From: UBA2365 sp964594045
GTDB lineage: Bacteria > Bacteroidota > Bacteroidia > Chitinophagales > Saprospiraceae
Assembly (NCBI GenBank): GCA_964594045.1
Contig: CAZQKR010000017.1
Coordinates: forward strand, 30,229 to 94,228
Length of the DNA: 64,000 bases
Direction of reading: 5' to 3'
Below the pieces are notes generated by a model. That model saw nothing but the letters and a program-made list of their open reading frames with translations. It was not told the origin of the DNA and did no database searches. This document shows, piece by piece, positions 1 to 8,824 of this stretch (the first letter of the stretch is position 1; each line of letters starts with the position of its first letter). The translations under genes and the position numbers were made by a program.

Positions 1-1
1 A

Positions 2-502
2 GGGCGATATGTTCCCCAGTTTCCCAATGCAGTTTACTGGTCAACCAGGGAGCATTATGAATGGGCCCTGAAGCCAAATTTCAGGGAAAAAGCCAGTTTT
101 CCAAAGGAAAATTTTGTACCTTTAATGGAGCATGGGGTATTAAAATTCATCGATACAGAACAGGACATAGATTGGTTTTGTGGAATCAGGGTGAAATTTA
201 TGTACGGGCATACCGAAGCGATGATGTTGCCCGTGATCCCTTTGAAAAATGGCCGTTCGGTGGTTTTCATGGCTGATCTTTTGCCTTCCACGGCCCACAT
301 CCGCATGCCTTATGTGATGAGTTATGACATCAGGCCGTTGCAAACCCTGACAGAGAAGGAGTTATTTTTCCGGGAGGCGATTGACCGAGGTTATTACCTG
401 TTCCTGGAGCATGACCGGTTGAATGAGCTCTGCGACATCAGGTTGGATGAAAAAGGCAACTATGTTCAAGGTAGCATATATCAATTGGAAGAAATAGCAT
501 AG
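2..502 (+). CDS. Metallo-beta-lactamase-fold hydrolase, C-terminal part (cut by window edge)
   Basis: The frame is open from the left edge, so the N-terminal half, including the usual HxHxDH motif, lies outside the window. The remaining 166 residues look like the end of an MBL-fold metallohydrolase. They contain GHTEAMM (a metal-binding His of the second half), FMADLLPS (the bridging Asp strand) and LEHD (the last metal-ligand His). The segment just after the edge, PNAVYW followed by H..WA..PN.RE, is common in the family's lactonase/hydrolase-like members. The substrate cannot be told. The gene converges on the minus-strand glucosaminidase gene 26 bp downstream. Confidence 0.8.
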   Translation, partial: GRYVPQFPNAVYWSTREHYEWALKPNFREKASFPKENFVPLMEHGVLKFIDTEQDIDWFCGIRVKFMYGHTEAMMLPVIPLKNGRSVVFMADLLPSTAHIRMPYVMSYDIRPLQTLTEKELFFREAIDRGYYLFLEHDRLNELCDIRLDEKGNYVQGSIYQLEEIA

Positions 503-528
503 TTTATTCTTCCTGTTTCAGAAGACGA

Positions 529-1206
529 TTATTTTCGGGTATTCATTTTTACCTTAAGTTTTTGACCTGGTTTAATTTTGGTAGAGGTCATATTGTTGAG
601 TTTTTTGATCTCCGCAACGGTTGTTTTATGTCTGACTGCGATATGGCTAAGTGTATCACCTTTTTTCACCGTGTAAACCACCAGGTTTTCCTTATCATTC
701 AGCGCTTTCTCCAGTTCTGGCACCACTTCATATATCGTTGAATCCCTGTTTTCTTCCAGGGCAAATTCATTGTGTTTTTCGGGCGCAACTTCGAGGCAGG
801 TTCTGTTAAAACCGGTTCCTTTTAAATGAGCGATATAGTGCGGGTTTGTCGCATACCGGATCCTCCGCAGAAAACTGTAGTAATCTTCATCCGGGTTGGT
901 ATAACGTTTGGTTTGCCATTCCTTGTAAAAGTCAACGCTCTCTTTCCAATGGTTAAAAATAATGACTTTACCTTTTCTTTTAAAACCAAAAATATTGTTT
1001 TTGGATAATAGTTTTTCTGCGCGGAATCCACCAGTTTCTATAATGGCCTGCTGCATGACGATATGGGGATGCTGGATCTCCATTTCGCATATATAACTGA
1101 ATACCATATCTTTAAACTCTTCCTTGTCCGACTGGGCATGAAGGCCTGCATTCGTTACCATAAGGTTGAATGTAATGAGTAAAAGCAGAAATCTGATGCG
1201 TTTCAT
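529..1206 (-). CDS. Secreted glucosaminidase with C-terminal LysM domain
   Basis: This is a 225-residue predicted cell-wall hydrolase. Residues 1-24 form a signal peptide ending LHAQ. Residues about 30-150 match the Flagellar-J/mannosyl-glycoprotein endo-beta-N-acetylglucosaminidase fold: an IVMQQAIIETGG segment with the catalytic Glu, NNIFGFK, and a Y..SV.FYK.WQ core. Residues about 178-220 form one LysM peptidoglycan-binding repeat (YTVKKGDTLSHIAVRHKTTV). It probably cleaves the glycan backbone of peptidoglycan in the periplasm during growth or remodelling. It stands alone, convergent with the metallohydrolase gene and followed upstream by a gene-poor region. Confidence 0.85.
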   Translation of the reverse strand: MKRIRFLLLLITFNLMVTNAGLHAQSDKEEFKDMVFSYICEMEIQHPHIVMQQAIIETGGFRAEKLLSKNNIFGFKRKGKVIIFNHWKESVDFYKEWQTKRYTNPDEDYYSFLRRIRYATNPHYIAHLKGTGFNRTCLEVAPEKHNEFALEENRDSTIYEVVPELEKALNDKENLVVYTVKKGDTLSHIAVRHKTTVAEIKKLNNMTSTKIKPGQKLKVKMNTRK

Positions 1207-2095
1207 ACCGGAAAAATTCCTTTTCAGATGATAAACCTAAGTAAAATTTTGGAGAACATGCAAATTTTGGAGAAAAACAATTGTTTAATTACGGTTTAAC
1301 ACTTAGCTCATATGGCCAAAATTTGTGTGATCTCAAAACAAATTAAATCAGTGTGAACAATTTTTTTTTAGGATACTTTAGGCCATGATGGTACATGAAT
1401 CCCAAATCCTGAAAATCACTAAATTGTTAAATGTCTTAAACTATCTGAACTTCGATAACTCAATATCGAAAAATGAGGTCAATAAGTCAGGAAAAGTAAA
1501 CAGATCAATAGCATTCAAATTATTAACATTCCAAGGCATCGGACTGCTTGCTTTCATCAATTATAGAGAATGTCCTGGAGTTTGATCATCAGCATATTGT
1601 TGGCCTGATTTCAAAAAGATTTAGAAGCTTAGCCGAAAACTTTAATATGCTCGTCAAGGAATTAGGCATTGAAAAATGAATCCAACTCAACTATCCCATC
1701 GCTGATAAGAATCTTAAATCATTGATCTACCTTATATTCAAGGCGAAATATGAGTTGGTTTCGCCATGTGTTTATGCCTTATGATTAAAATTACTCAAAC
1801 ACCAACTTTGTAAAACTATCGGACTCTCTATCCCTGAAAGCAACAAAACTTTGCAAAATTTATAATCCCGAAAGATTATTAATAAAATGGATAAAATAAT
1901 AAAATAATTGATTAACTTTGGTGGAACAATAAGCTATTTAAGTATGAGAAAGCCTCACTATATCCGGAAGTCATTTTCAATGATCAGATCATATAATAAT
2001 ATAACTTATGGCAATGGAGCAATAAGAGAAAAGTTGCTGCTATTATGCCATTAATAGAGTATTCCCAGGATAATAAAGTCGATTAATACTGATAT
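1207..2095. other. AT-rich gene-poor stretch with possible gene remnants
   Basis: No convincing intact gene is visible in about 890 bp. A 66-codon frame at 1385-1585 (+) and a 50-codon frame without a start at 1527-1679 (+) overlap in different phases. The second reads ENVLEFDHQHIVGL and ends ELGIEK before a stop. Together they look like a small frameshifted or decayed gene, but I do not recognise the family. A 36-codon ATG frame lies at 1944-2054 (+). A TAACTTTG box at 1913-1920 fits the Bacteroidota -7 consensus but lacks a clear -33 partner. Confidence 0.4.
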
Positions 2096-2668
2096 ATGAG
2101 AAATCTTAATAAAAACATAAATATACCCAATTTTTTATCGCTCTACAGGTTACTTTCATTTCCGCTGGTATTGTATTTTGCTTTAAATAATAATGAAAAT
2201 TTGTTTGTTATTTTTCTGATAATCAATTTAATAACAGATATACTGGATGGCTTGATCGCAAGGGTGTTCAAACAACAAACGGAATTAGGGGCCAGGTTGG
2301 ATTCGATAGCTGATATTGGTACATATATTTTAGCTATTACAGGAGTTTTCATTTTTAAAGCAGTTCAGTTTAAACCTCATCTAATTAGCTTTTATATTTT
2401 CATTTTCTTATTCCTCACTGCAAATATTATTTCATTGTTAAAATTCAAAAGATTACCGAGCCTTCATCTATACTCGTGGAAAATAGGTGGTTACATTCAA
2501 GGATTTTTCTTTTTTGTATTATTTGCATTTGACTTTTATACTTTCTTTTATTACTTCATGATCATTTGGGGTATTTTGGCATTTTGTGAACACATTATCA
2601 TCCAATTATCAATTAAGGAAATGAAATCCAATGCAAAAGGATTATACTGGGTACTTAAAAATAAATAA
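2096..2668 (+). CDS. CDP-alcohol phosphatidyltransferase family protein
   Basis: This 190-residue integral membrane enzyme carries the complete CDP-alcohol phosphotransferase signature at residues 51-73: DG-x2-AR-x8-G-x3-D-x3-D, seen as DGLIAR, then G, D and D at the right spacing. Family members transfer a phospho-alcohol from a CDP-linked lipid or alcohol, as in phosphatidylglycerophosphate synthase. About six hydrophobic segments follow. The stop overlaps the next ATG by one base (TAATG), and the next gene is a CDP-lipid synthase, so the two probably act in sequence. The region is much more AT-rich than the flanking genes. The exact acceptor alcohol is unknown. Confidence 0.85.
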   Translation: MRNLNKNINIPNFLSLYRLLSFPLVLYFALNNNENLFVIFLIINLITDILDGLIARVFKQQTELGARLDSIADIGTYILAITGVFIFKAVQFKPHLISFYIFIFLFLTANIISLLKFKRLPSLHLYSWKIGGYIQGFFFFVLFAFDFYTFFYYFMIIWGILAFCEHIIIQLSIKEMKSNAKGLYWVLKNK

Positions 2669-3390
2669 TGGAAATAAAATTATATTTTATTTTATTGATA
2701 TACTTCATGATCGGTGGCATTATGATGTATTTCGTCAACAGAAAAAAAGAACTTGCATTCAGAAAGCATAACTGGTTAAAGTACTTTGTCTATCTGGTAT
2801 TAATCAACCTGTTATTTGCCTCAATCCTTTTTAAACCGATTTCCTTTAGTTATATAAGTATTGCCATCATTTTTTTTGGTTTTTATGAAATTTCAAAACT
2901 GACCTACAATTCCAAAAAGTTTAAAGCTGGGCTAATTGCTTTGGTGATATTTGTTTGTTTTGCTTCAGTATTTTATCAATTTTCCTTAATGCCAAAACGA
3001 TATTTGTTTTATACCTTATTTCTAACGACTGTTTTTGATGCTTTTAGCCAGCTGACGGGACAATTATTCGGGCGAAAAAAAATATTCCGAAAAATAAGTC
3101 CAAATAAAACATATGCAGGTTTGATCGGGGGAATAACATTTACTTTATTGACTTCTGTTTTAATTCGTAATCAGCTTACAATTAATGTTTTAGAGGCTGT
3201 TTTCCTGGGGATGGGGGTATCGGGTTTCGCATTGATCGGAGATGTATTAGCCTCTTTTTGTAAACGTAATTTTAACGTGAAGGATTTTAGTAAAGCTATC
3301 CCTGGTCATGGCGGTGTATTAGACCGATTTGATAGTTTAATTTCTGCCGGTTCATTTATGTTCTTGATTGCTAATATCCTGAAAATATGA
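2668..3390 (+). CDS. CdsA-like phosphatidate cytidylyltransferase
   Basis: This 240-residue polytopic membrane protein has the CTP-transferase signature near its C terminus: CKRNF, then KDFSKAIPGHGGVLDRFDS (about residues 207-231), with the KD, HGG and DRFD elements intact. Family members make CDP-diacylglycerol from CTP and phosphatidate. It is translationally coupled to its neighbours, with a one-base overlap upstream and an ATGA overlap downstream. Because it sits with a phosphotransferase and a lipid-alcohol kinase homologue, it may supply a dedicated CDP-lipid rather than act as the general housekeeping CdsA. That specialisation is inference. Confidence 0.85.
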   Translation: MEIKLYFILLIYFMIGGIMMYFVNRKKELAFRKHNWLKYFVYLVLINLLFASILFKPISFSYISIAIIFFGFYEISKLTYNSKKFKAGLIALVIFVCFASVFYQFSLMPKRYLFYTLFLTTVFDAFSQLTGQLFGRKKIFRKISPNKTYAGLIGGITFTLLTSVLIRNQLTINVLEAVFLGMGVSGFALIGDVLASFCKRNFNVKDFSKAIPGHGGVLDRFDSLISAGSFMFLIANILKI

Positions 3391-4064
3391 TAAATCAAAC
3401 ATTGTTCACGATTGCATTTATTGTAGGGTTTTTAAGTCTAATTTACTTTTGTGAATTTATATTCAAGAAATTTAGTTTAAAAGCTGAAATAACAAGAAAA
3501 TTTGCCCATATATTTTCTTCTTTGATCAGCCTGTTGTTTCTTTTTACATTTCAGTCCTTTTGGTATGTTATCATCCTGGGAGTGGCATTCTTTTTCATTC
3601 TTCGGATAGGAAAGCATTTTAATACTTTTAAATCAATAGATTCTGTAAAACGGAAAACCGCAGGAAGTTATTTATTACCCATATCAATTTGCTTATTATT
3701 TATATGGTCAAGGCTGAATCATAATGATCTGTTTTTTATTCTGCCAATTCTGATCTTAGGCATAAGTGATCCATTGGCAAGTATTTTTGGCACACTTTAT
3801 AAAAACAGGACTAAAAAGATTGTTTTGTTTAAGTATGAATTTGATAAAACATATATGGGTTCAGCAATTTTTTCAATTTCAACCTTTATCATATCAATTA
3901 TTGTTTTACAATCATATCAATTTATTGGGAGTCAATTAATACTATTGTCATTATTTATTGCTTTTGTCTCAACCTTTGTGGAAATCCTGAGCTCGAACGG
4001 TTTTGATAATATCACAGTGCCCCATGCAGTATTACTGATACTCTATTCCATAAGTAATTTATAG
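3387..4064 (+). CDS. Dolichol/phytol-kinase-like membrane protein (SEC59/VTE5 family)
   Basis: This 225-residue protein has six to seven hydrophobic segments. Family hallmarks are RKFAHIFSSL (about residues 37-46), KRKTAGS, GISDPLASIFG (the nucleotide-binding DP motif), KTYMGSAIF and, near the C terminus, FVEILSS followed by GFDNITVPHAVLL. Characterised relatives phosphorylate dolichol or phytol using CTP. It overlaps the preceding gene by four bases and lies 17 bp before a GtrA-like gene. In this context it could phosphorylate a polyprenol or other long-chain alcohol that the two upstream enzymes then use. The substrate is not decided by sequence. Confidence 0.75.
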   Translation: MINQTLFTIAFIVGFLSLIYFCEFIFKKFSLKAEITRKFAHIFSSLISLLFLFTFQSFWYVIILGVAFFFILRIGKHFNTFKSIDSVKRKTAGSYLLPISICLLFIWSRLNHNDLFFILPILILGISDPLASIFGTLYKNRTKKIVLFKYEFDKTYMGSAIFSISTFIISIIVLQSYQFIGSQLILLSLFIAFVSTFVEILSSNGFDNITVPHAVLLILYSISNL

Positions 4065-4081
4065 GAAAACATCTGATTCTC

Positions 4082-4486
4082 ATGAAGAAAATCCTTTTGG
4101 TTTTTAGAAATTTCCCGGAAAATTTAAGATTAGTAATCACTGCATTAATAGGAGCTTTAATCGGATATATCACCTATGAATTAATTTACTATTTTAATCC
4201 GATTCATCCAAAAGCAAGTACAAGTTGGTTCCTGGCTTTTTTAATCGGTGTATTAAGACAACATGCTCTTCACAGATGGTTAACATTTTCCTATAAAACC
4301 CCTTACTGGAAAAGTTTATTCAGAGCTTATATCATGTATTCAGGGACCTTAATAGTTACTTCTGGATTTAACTGGACTCTCACAGAAATTGTTTTTATTA
4401 ACCACAGGTTGGCATGGGGCTTTTGCCTTATCTTACAGGCTTTGATCAATATAATATTCCTAAAGAGGTATGTGTTCAAATTGTAA
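4082..4486 (+). CDS. GtrA-like small membrane protein
   Basis: This 134-residue protein has four predicted membrane segments. The layout resembles the GtrA/DPMS family: GALIGYITYELIYY in the first segment, a conserved AFLIGVLRQHALHRWLTF stretch, and a last segment ending in NIIFLKRYVF, close to the family's usual final-helix pattern. GtrA proteins are thought to help move polyprenyl-linked sugars or similar lipids across the membrane. It is the last gene of the lipid cluster. A role in flipping the product made by the upstream genes is plausible but inferred. Confidence 0.65.
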   Translation: MKKILLVFRNFPENLRLVITALIGALIGYITYELIYYFNPIHPKASTSWFLAFLIGVLRQHALHRWLTFSYKTPYWKSLFRAYIMYSGTLIVTSGFNWTLTEIVFINHRLAWGFCLILQALINIIFLKRYVFKL

Positions 4487-4817
4487 TATACTGAATTTCA
4501 GATTAAACACTTCTAACTGATATTTTTACCAATTCTAAAACCAGGAGAGTTGAGCTTCGTTGAATTATACTTCAGCCTTTTTCTGTCTTTTTCATATACA
4601 TAATTACAAAAAATTTTAATTTAATCCTCTCCTTTGATTCAGGGGGTGGAAACACCAAACAACGAGCTAAAGGAATTAACAAAAACACTCCATATAAAGG
4701 GGAAAAAAAGCTTTTATGACGGAAAGTTTAGTCAATAATTGTGGATTAAACTGTCCAAAAAAAAATATCCCGATTTCTTAAATTTTTTCTAAATTGACCC
4801 TTTAAATTATTTATATC
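4487..4817. other. AT-rich intergenic region
   Basis: No gene is visible in about 330 bp. The one feature noticed is a short palindrome at 4645-4656, GGTG-GAAA-CACC. It has the same shape as the GGTR-N4-YACC elements found upstream of the hydrogenase operons, but a single copy here may be chance. Confidence 0.4.
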
Positions 4818-5183
4818 ATGTGGCCTAAACTAAAACTCCTCAGGATCCTGTTCATCATCGGAATTATAGCAATCATCTTAGGCGCGGTTGATCCTCTGGA
4901 AGGATCCATCCTGATCCTGACAGGAAGTGTTTTCCTCAGTCTGTCAACTTATTTCTCCGGAGACCGGCAATGGAAAATATTTCTTTATGCGTTGATTTTC
5001 ATTGCCTTTGGCGTATTTTTCCTCTTTTACTTATCCTCATTGGGTGGATTTGGAGGTGATTCTACTTTATCCTGGTGGTGGGGAATTCTGATCCTGCCCT
5101 ATCCCATCGGATGGATATTTACCATTGTTTTGTTGATCTTTCGCATTTTCAGAAAAATTCCTGATACTGAACAAAAAGAATGA
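4818..5183 (+). CDS. Hypothetical small membrane protein
   Basis: This 121-residue protein has about four hydrophobic helices (roughly residues 7-27, 29-45, 52-74 and 86-112) and a short charged tail ending EQKE. A Gly/Ser/Trp-rich loop (GGFGGDSTLSWWWG) precedes the last helix. I do not recognise the family. It starts a series of short plus-strand genes, each separated by a few dozen bases, that need not be one operon. Confidence 0.6.
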   Translation: MWPKLKLLRILFIIGIIAIILGAVDPLEGSILILTGSVFLSLSTYFSGDRQWKIFLYALIFIAFGVFFLFYLSSLGGFGGDSTLSWWWGILILPYPIGWIFTIVLLIFRIFRKIPDTEQKE

Positions 5184-5234
5184 TGTATTTCGGAGTTTAT
5201 TCTTATCTTGTTTAATAATCTAAAAATGATCAAC

Positions 5235-5606
5235 ATGAAATTAGGTGCATTTTCAGTCAGCCTTTCCGTAAAAGATATTCAAAAGTCACTTGAATTTTAT
5301 GAAAAACTGGGTTTTGCCAGACTCGGGGGTGACATCAATCAGAAATGGCTGATCCTCAAAAATGAAAAATCGATCATTGGCCTTTTTGAAGGCATGTTTG
5401 ATGGCAATATGCTCACCTTCAACCCGGGTTGGGATGAAAACGGGCAAAATATTGATCCGTTTGATGATGTCAGGTTCATACAGCAACATTTAAAAGATGC
5501 CTCAGTTGAACTGTCGGCAGAAGCCGATCCGGAAAGCGAAGGTCCTGCATATATCTCTTTAACGGATCCTGATGGAAATGTAATTTTGATAGACCAACAC
5601 AGATAG
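5235..5606 (+). CDS. VOC (glyoxalase/bleomycin-resistance) family protein
   Basis: This 123-residue protein shows the vicinal oxygen chelate fold: VSLSVKDIQKSLEFYEKLGF at the N terminus, a central WLILKNEKSIIGLFE strand, and PDGNVILIDQ near the C terminus, where family members often place a metal-binding Glu. Here the final position is Asp. The first His/Glu ligand position of glyoxalase I is a Ser, so metal binding and catalysis are uncertain. The start at 5235 is preferred over upstream ATGs at 5208 and 5226 because the conserved domain begins at once. The substrate is unknown. Confidence 0.75.
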   Translation: MKLGAFSVSLSVKDIQKSLEFYEKLGFARLGGDINQKWLILKNEKSIIGLFEGMFDGNMLTFNPGWDENGQNIDPFDDVRFIQQHLKDASVELSAEADPESEGPAYISLTDPDGNVILIDQHR

Positions 5607-5674
5607 ATCAGATCTTATAGCGTTTTTATAGCGGAAAATCGTATTATCGGATTTTCTGTCTAAAAACTTTTTTC

Positions 5675-6037
5675 ATGGAAATGCCATATACCAGGGAAAA
5701 ATTTGACCTGTTACGGTCAGCTTCAAAAAAAGCCAACAAGCGGGCTTCCACTATCACGGCAATGGTAAGTGTGATAATGGGCATAGCAGGTATTCTATTC
5801 CTGAATTGGACAAAACAAGCATATTCACTGACCAATCACAAGATAATATCAGTGTTGTTCTTCCTGTTTTATATCGGCATCGTGCTATGGCTTATGTATC
5901 GGATGAAACGCATCAATCACAAATTTGCTGTTAAATGCCCTCAATGTGGTGAGGATCTGATAAATGATGCTGAACGTATCGCCTCAGCAACAGGCAATTG
6001 TGAAAAATGCGGAGGGACTGTTATACTGAAAGAATAA
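5675..6037 (+). CDS. Membrane protein with C-terminal zinc ribbon
   Basis: This 120-residue protein has two membrane segments (about residues 28-46 and 58-75) followed by a short basic linker. The tail is a zinc-ribbon-like module with CPQCGEDL and CEKCGG (about residues 89-113), so four cysteines are arranged as two CxxC knuckles. It resembles many small uncharacterised membrane-anchored zinc ribbons in Bacteroidota. No function can be assigned. Confidence 0.65.
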   Translation: MEMPYTREKFDLLRSASKKANKRASTITAMVSVIMGIAGILFLNWTKQAYSLTNHKIISVLFFLFYIGIVLWLMYRMKRINHKFAVKCPQCGEDLINDAERIASATGNCEKCGGTVILKE

Positions 6038-6113
6038 TCGATTCAACCTGTTGTTTGAAATGTCCCGATTTCATTGTTTCCAGAAAATCTTTATCTGTTT
6101 ATATCAACTGAAT

Positions 6114-6458
6114 ATGGAAAACAAAAATAATCTGATCACCTGGGAGGATTTTTCGAAAATAGAGATCCGGACAGGTACCATTATCACTGCAACACATTTC
6201 AAAAAAGCTAAAAAACCGGCTTACCAGATCACGATCGATTTCGGTCCGGCAGGTATCAGAAAATCCTCAGCGCAATTGACCAAACGTTACCTTCCTGAAG
6301 AACTTCCCGGAAAGCAAATTGTGGCTGTGCTCAATTTCCCCAAAAAACAAATCGCAGATTTCCAAAGCGAATGCCTTATACTTGGTGCTGTGGACAACGA
6401 TGAAGTCATTTTACTTACAACAGATCAACAGGTCGAAAACGGACTGCTTATCAGTTAA
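6114..6458 (+). CDS. csaA: CsaA-like tRNA-binding domain protein
   Basis: This 114-residue protein consists of one EMAP/Trbp111-type OB-fold domain. Diagnostic segments are WEDFSKIEIRTGTII at the N terminus, IDFGPAGIRKSSAQL in the middle, and QIVAVLNFPKKQIADFQSE followed by a glycine-containing turn. CsaA binds tRNA or has chaperone-like activity as a homodimer. The length matches CsaA, which favours the ATG at 6114 over one at 6051 that would add 21 unrelated residues. The next gene begins 20 bp after its stop. Confidence 0.85.
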   Translation: MENKNNLITWEDFSKIEIRTGTIITATHFKKAKKPAYQITIDFGPAGIRKSSAQLTKRYLPEELPGKQIVAVLNFPKKQIADFQSECLILGAVDNDEVILLTTDQQVENGLLIS

Positions 6459-6478
6459 TTTTTACTCAATTGAAACTC

Positions 6479-6976
6479 ATGAAATCAACAAAAAACATAA
6501 AACTTCCTTTGACAGAAACAGAAAAAGCTGCAACGAGGAAAAACAGGGTTTCCGTCAGCAGGATTTTGGAATTTGATCCGGGGGAACTGGAATTATTGCT
6601 CGGAATTTCTGCCGAACGGGCTGATGAACTTCATGCACTGGCCACTTTTCAAACCGTTCCTTCCGTTGGTCTTAAATTCGCTGAAGATCTTGTTTTTTTG
6701 GGATATTTCAGTTTTGAAGAGTTGAAAAACAAGGAAGGTGCGAGACTGACTGATGAATTCGAAATCAGAAAAGGTTATTGGATCGATCCATGTGTGGAAG
6801 ATCAGTTCAGACTGGCTGTGCATTATGCCAAAACGAAGGATGCATCCAAAAACTGGTGGGATTTTACAGAAGAAAGGAAAAAGTTCAGAGAAAAAAACGG
6901 TTATCCTGATAACAGACCCAAATCTTCCTGGCATGAAAAACTTGATCCAGAGGGCAAAATAAACCGTCAAGTTTGA
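6479..6976 (+). CDS. Helix-hairpin-helix (Cdd1 / pathogenicity-locus) family protein
   Basis: About 165 residues. Residues about 50-85 (ADELHALATFQTVPSVGLKFAEDLVFLGYFSFEELKN) hold a helix-hairpin-helix-like element, and WIDPCVEDQFRLAVHYA plus a WW-F patch match the Cdd1 or 'pathogenicity locus' family found across bacteria. HhH elements usually bind DNA without sequence preference, but no enzymatic domain is present and the role is unknown. An in-frame ATG at 6470 is an alternative start. It lies downstream of csaA. Confidence 0.65.
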   Translation: MKSTKNIKLPLTETEKAATRKNRVSVSRILEFDPGELELLLGISAERADELHALATFQTVPSVGLKFAEDLVFLGYFSFEELKNKEGARLTDEFEIRKGYWIDPCVEDQFRLAVHYAKTKDASKNWWDFTEERKKFREKNGYPDNRPKSSWHEKLDPEGKINRQV

Positions 6977-7009
6977 AAAGGATATTTTAAAAACCAAATG
7001 ATCTTTAAT

Positions 7010-7531
7010 ATGCAAAAATTGGTCAATACCCCGGAATTAACCCAGATGAATGACTTAATGCTATTTTACAAAGACCAGCTTGCCAAGGGAACCATGCAAA
7101 AGGCATATTCCAGCCTGATGAATTTTGTTCAGGATCTTAGAAATGACCTGGCCAAAAAATATGACGATGAATACATCATCGGCAGCATTTCAAGAGGTTA
7201 TTTGGATTTCACCTACTTTCCGATCGTTCCGAAAAAGCTTAAATCACTCAAAGTGAAATTTGTTATATATTTGGTCCACAAAGATTTAAGCTTCGGCATC
7301 AGTCTGAGCGGTCAAAACAAGCAGGTCAGGAAGCAGTACCGGGAAATTTTCAGAGGGAGCGATTTTGACCAATATCAAATCCCTGACAACATCGATGACG
7401 GTTTTATTGTGCTCAATGAAATTTTAGCTGAAAACCCGGATTTTGGTGATCTGTTCCTGTTGACTAAGCAGATTGAACATAAAGCATGGACATTTATTGA
7501 GGAAATTACCGAAATCCTGACCGTAAAATGA
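7010..7531 (+). CDS. Conserved hypothetical protein, DUF7000-like
   Basis: A soluble protein of about 173 residues. The pattern YKDQLAKGTMQKAYSSLM, then a GSISRGYLDFTYFP core and KVKFVIYLVHKDLSFGISL, followed by NKQVRKQYREIF, resembles a family I know as DUF7000, widespread in Bacteroidota and Firmicutes. No catalytic motif is evident. An in-frame ATG at 6998 is an alternative start. It has no clear partner gene beyond the methyltransferase that follows after 44 bp. Confidence 0.55.
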   Translation: MQKLVNTPELTQMNDLMLFYKDQLAKGTMQKAYSSLMNFVQDLRNDLAKKYDDEYIIGSISRGYLDFTYFPIVPKKLKSLKVKFVIYLVHKDLSFGISLSGQNKQVRKQYREIFRGSDFDQYQIPDNIDDGFIVLNEILAENPDFGDLFLLTKQIEHKAWTFIEEITEILTVK

Positions 7532-7575
7532 TCCGGTCCGGGAAAATCAACTGAAAAGCACAAAACAATAGGCAT

Positions 7576-8352
7576 ATGGCAAGAATGCATTTATTTGAAT
7601 TTGAAGACCAAAAATGGTTCCCCGGATTTTTAAGAATGTATGTGACTGATTTTCTTCACTTTCTATCGATCAAAGCAGGCGTTTTCAAAAACGTCATTCC
7701 GATGATGGTTGAGAATCTGGTCAGGTTGAATACCACTACGATCATAGATCTTGGTTCAGGCAGCGGAGGTGGTTTGGTGGGTTTGTATCCGGAGTTACAG
7801 AAAAGTATACCTGCGATCCGCATCACTCTGACTGATTTCTACCCTAATCAGAAAGTGATCAAAAGAACAGAAAATTCAGCTCCTGGCATCACTTACGAAG
7901 CAAGTTCAGTTGATGCCAGAAATGTCCCAACCGGATTGAAGGGAATGAGAACCATGTTTTTATCTTTTCATCATTTCAAACCTGCTGATGCCAGGTCAAT
8001 TTTACAAAATGTGGTGGATGCCAACAGTGCAATCATGATCTTTGAATCCCAGGAAAGGAGTTTTCCCAGTTTGCTGGCCATGGTTTTGTCACCAATTTCT
8101 GTTTTCTTCACTACTCCATTCATCAGGCCTTTTTCTTTGGTCAGGATATTGTTTACCTATGTGATCCCCGTTATTCCCCTGGTTGTATTGTGGGATGGAA
8201 TTGTATCGTCACTCAGAACCTATTCCATTGCTGAAATGAATGCATTGATAGACAGTCTGGAGGGCAAAGACCGGTATGAATGGAAAACCGGAAAGATCAA
8301 GTCCGGTCCGGCACAAGTGTTTTATATGTGCGCTGTTCCAAAAATTAATTGA
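7576..8352 (+). CDS. Putative class I SAM-dependent methyltransferase
   Basis: This 258-residue protein has motif I of Rossmann-fold methyltransferases (TIIDLGSGSGGGLVGL, about residues 55-70). An acidic residue follows after strand 2 (LTDFYPNQ), and MFLSFHHFKP may correspond to motif IV/post-IV. Residues about 165-215 are strongly hydrophobic and proline-rich, suggesting membrane association, which is unusual for the family. The substrate is unknown. It is the last gene before a 490-bp non-coding gap. Confidence 0.65.
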   Translation: MARMHLFEFEDQKWFPGFLRMYVTDFLHFLSIKAGVFKNVIPMMVENLVRLNTTTIIDLGSGSGGGLVGLYPELQKSIPAIRITLTDFYPNQKVIKRTENSAPGITYEASSVDARNVPTGLKGMRTMFLSFHHFKPADARSILQNVVDANSAIMIFESQERSFPSLLAMVLSPISVFFTTPFIRPFSLVRILFTYVIPVIPLVVLWDGIVSSLRTYSIAEMNALIDSLEGKDRYEWKTGKIKSGPAQVFYMCAVPKIN

Positions 8353-8793
8353 TACCAAAAAAAGCCAACCGGCCAAAGCAAAAAGAGTAGTCACCCCCTG
8401 TTGAAATCAGGAAAAACAGCCGGGTTAGTTTTATCTATACCTTTAAGATAAATTCTAAATGGAAAACAAATTTGGGACGTAACAACCAGAAGACCTATAA
8501 TTGAAAATTCATTTAAAAATGGAGTTATAGAAAGGTGATCATAAGCTTAGTTCCAGGATAAACGAATTGGGTATTTCTGTTAACTTTTCATTGACTTTGC
8601 TAAAACTACCTCCGGAACCACTGGAGCCGGTATGCTGATCATATATTTGAATTTTTACCACAAAAGATGATCACAGCCAAAAGCCATATTTGTCATAAAA
8701 TTGTAAACCGGGTACTTTTCAAAGGTTGAAGCTAACTTTTCCTGCACACTTCATTATAAAGGAACAAGTATGGTAAAATAAAAATGCATATTC

Positions 8794-8823
8794 TTTGGAT
8801 TTATTCAAAATGTTATAATTTTG
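8794..8823 (+). promoter_or_regulatory. Bacteroidota-type promoter of the DoxX-GPx/ohrR operon
   Basis: TTTG at 8794-8797 and TAATTTTG at 8816-8823 fit the Bacteroidota -33/-7 pattern, with 18 bp between them. The predicted transcription start near 8830 falls inside the palindrome at 8825-8836 and lies about 40 bp before the chosen ATG. Confidence 0.65.
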
Positions 8824-8824
8824 C

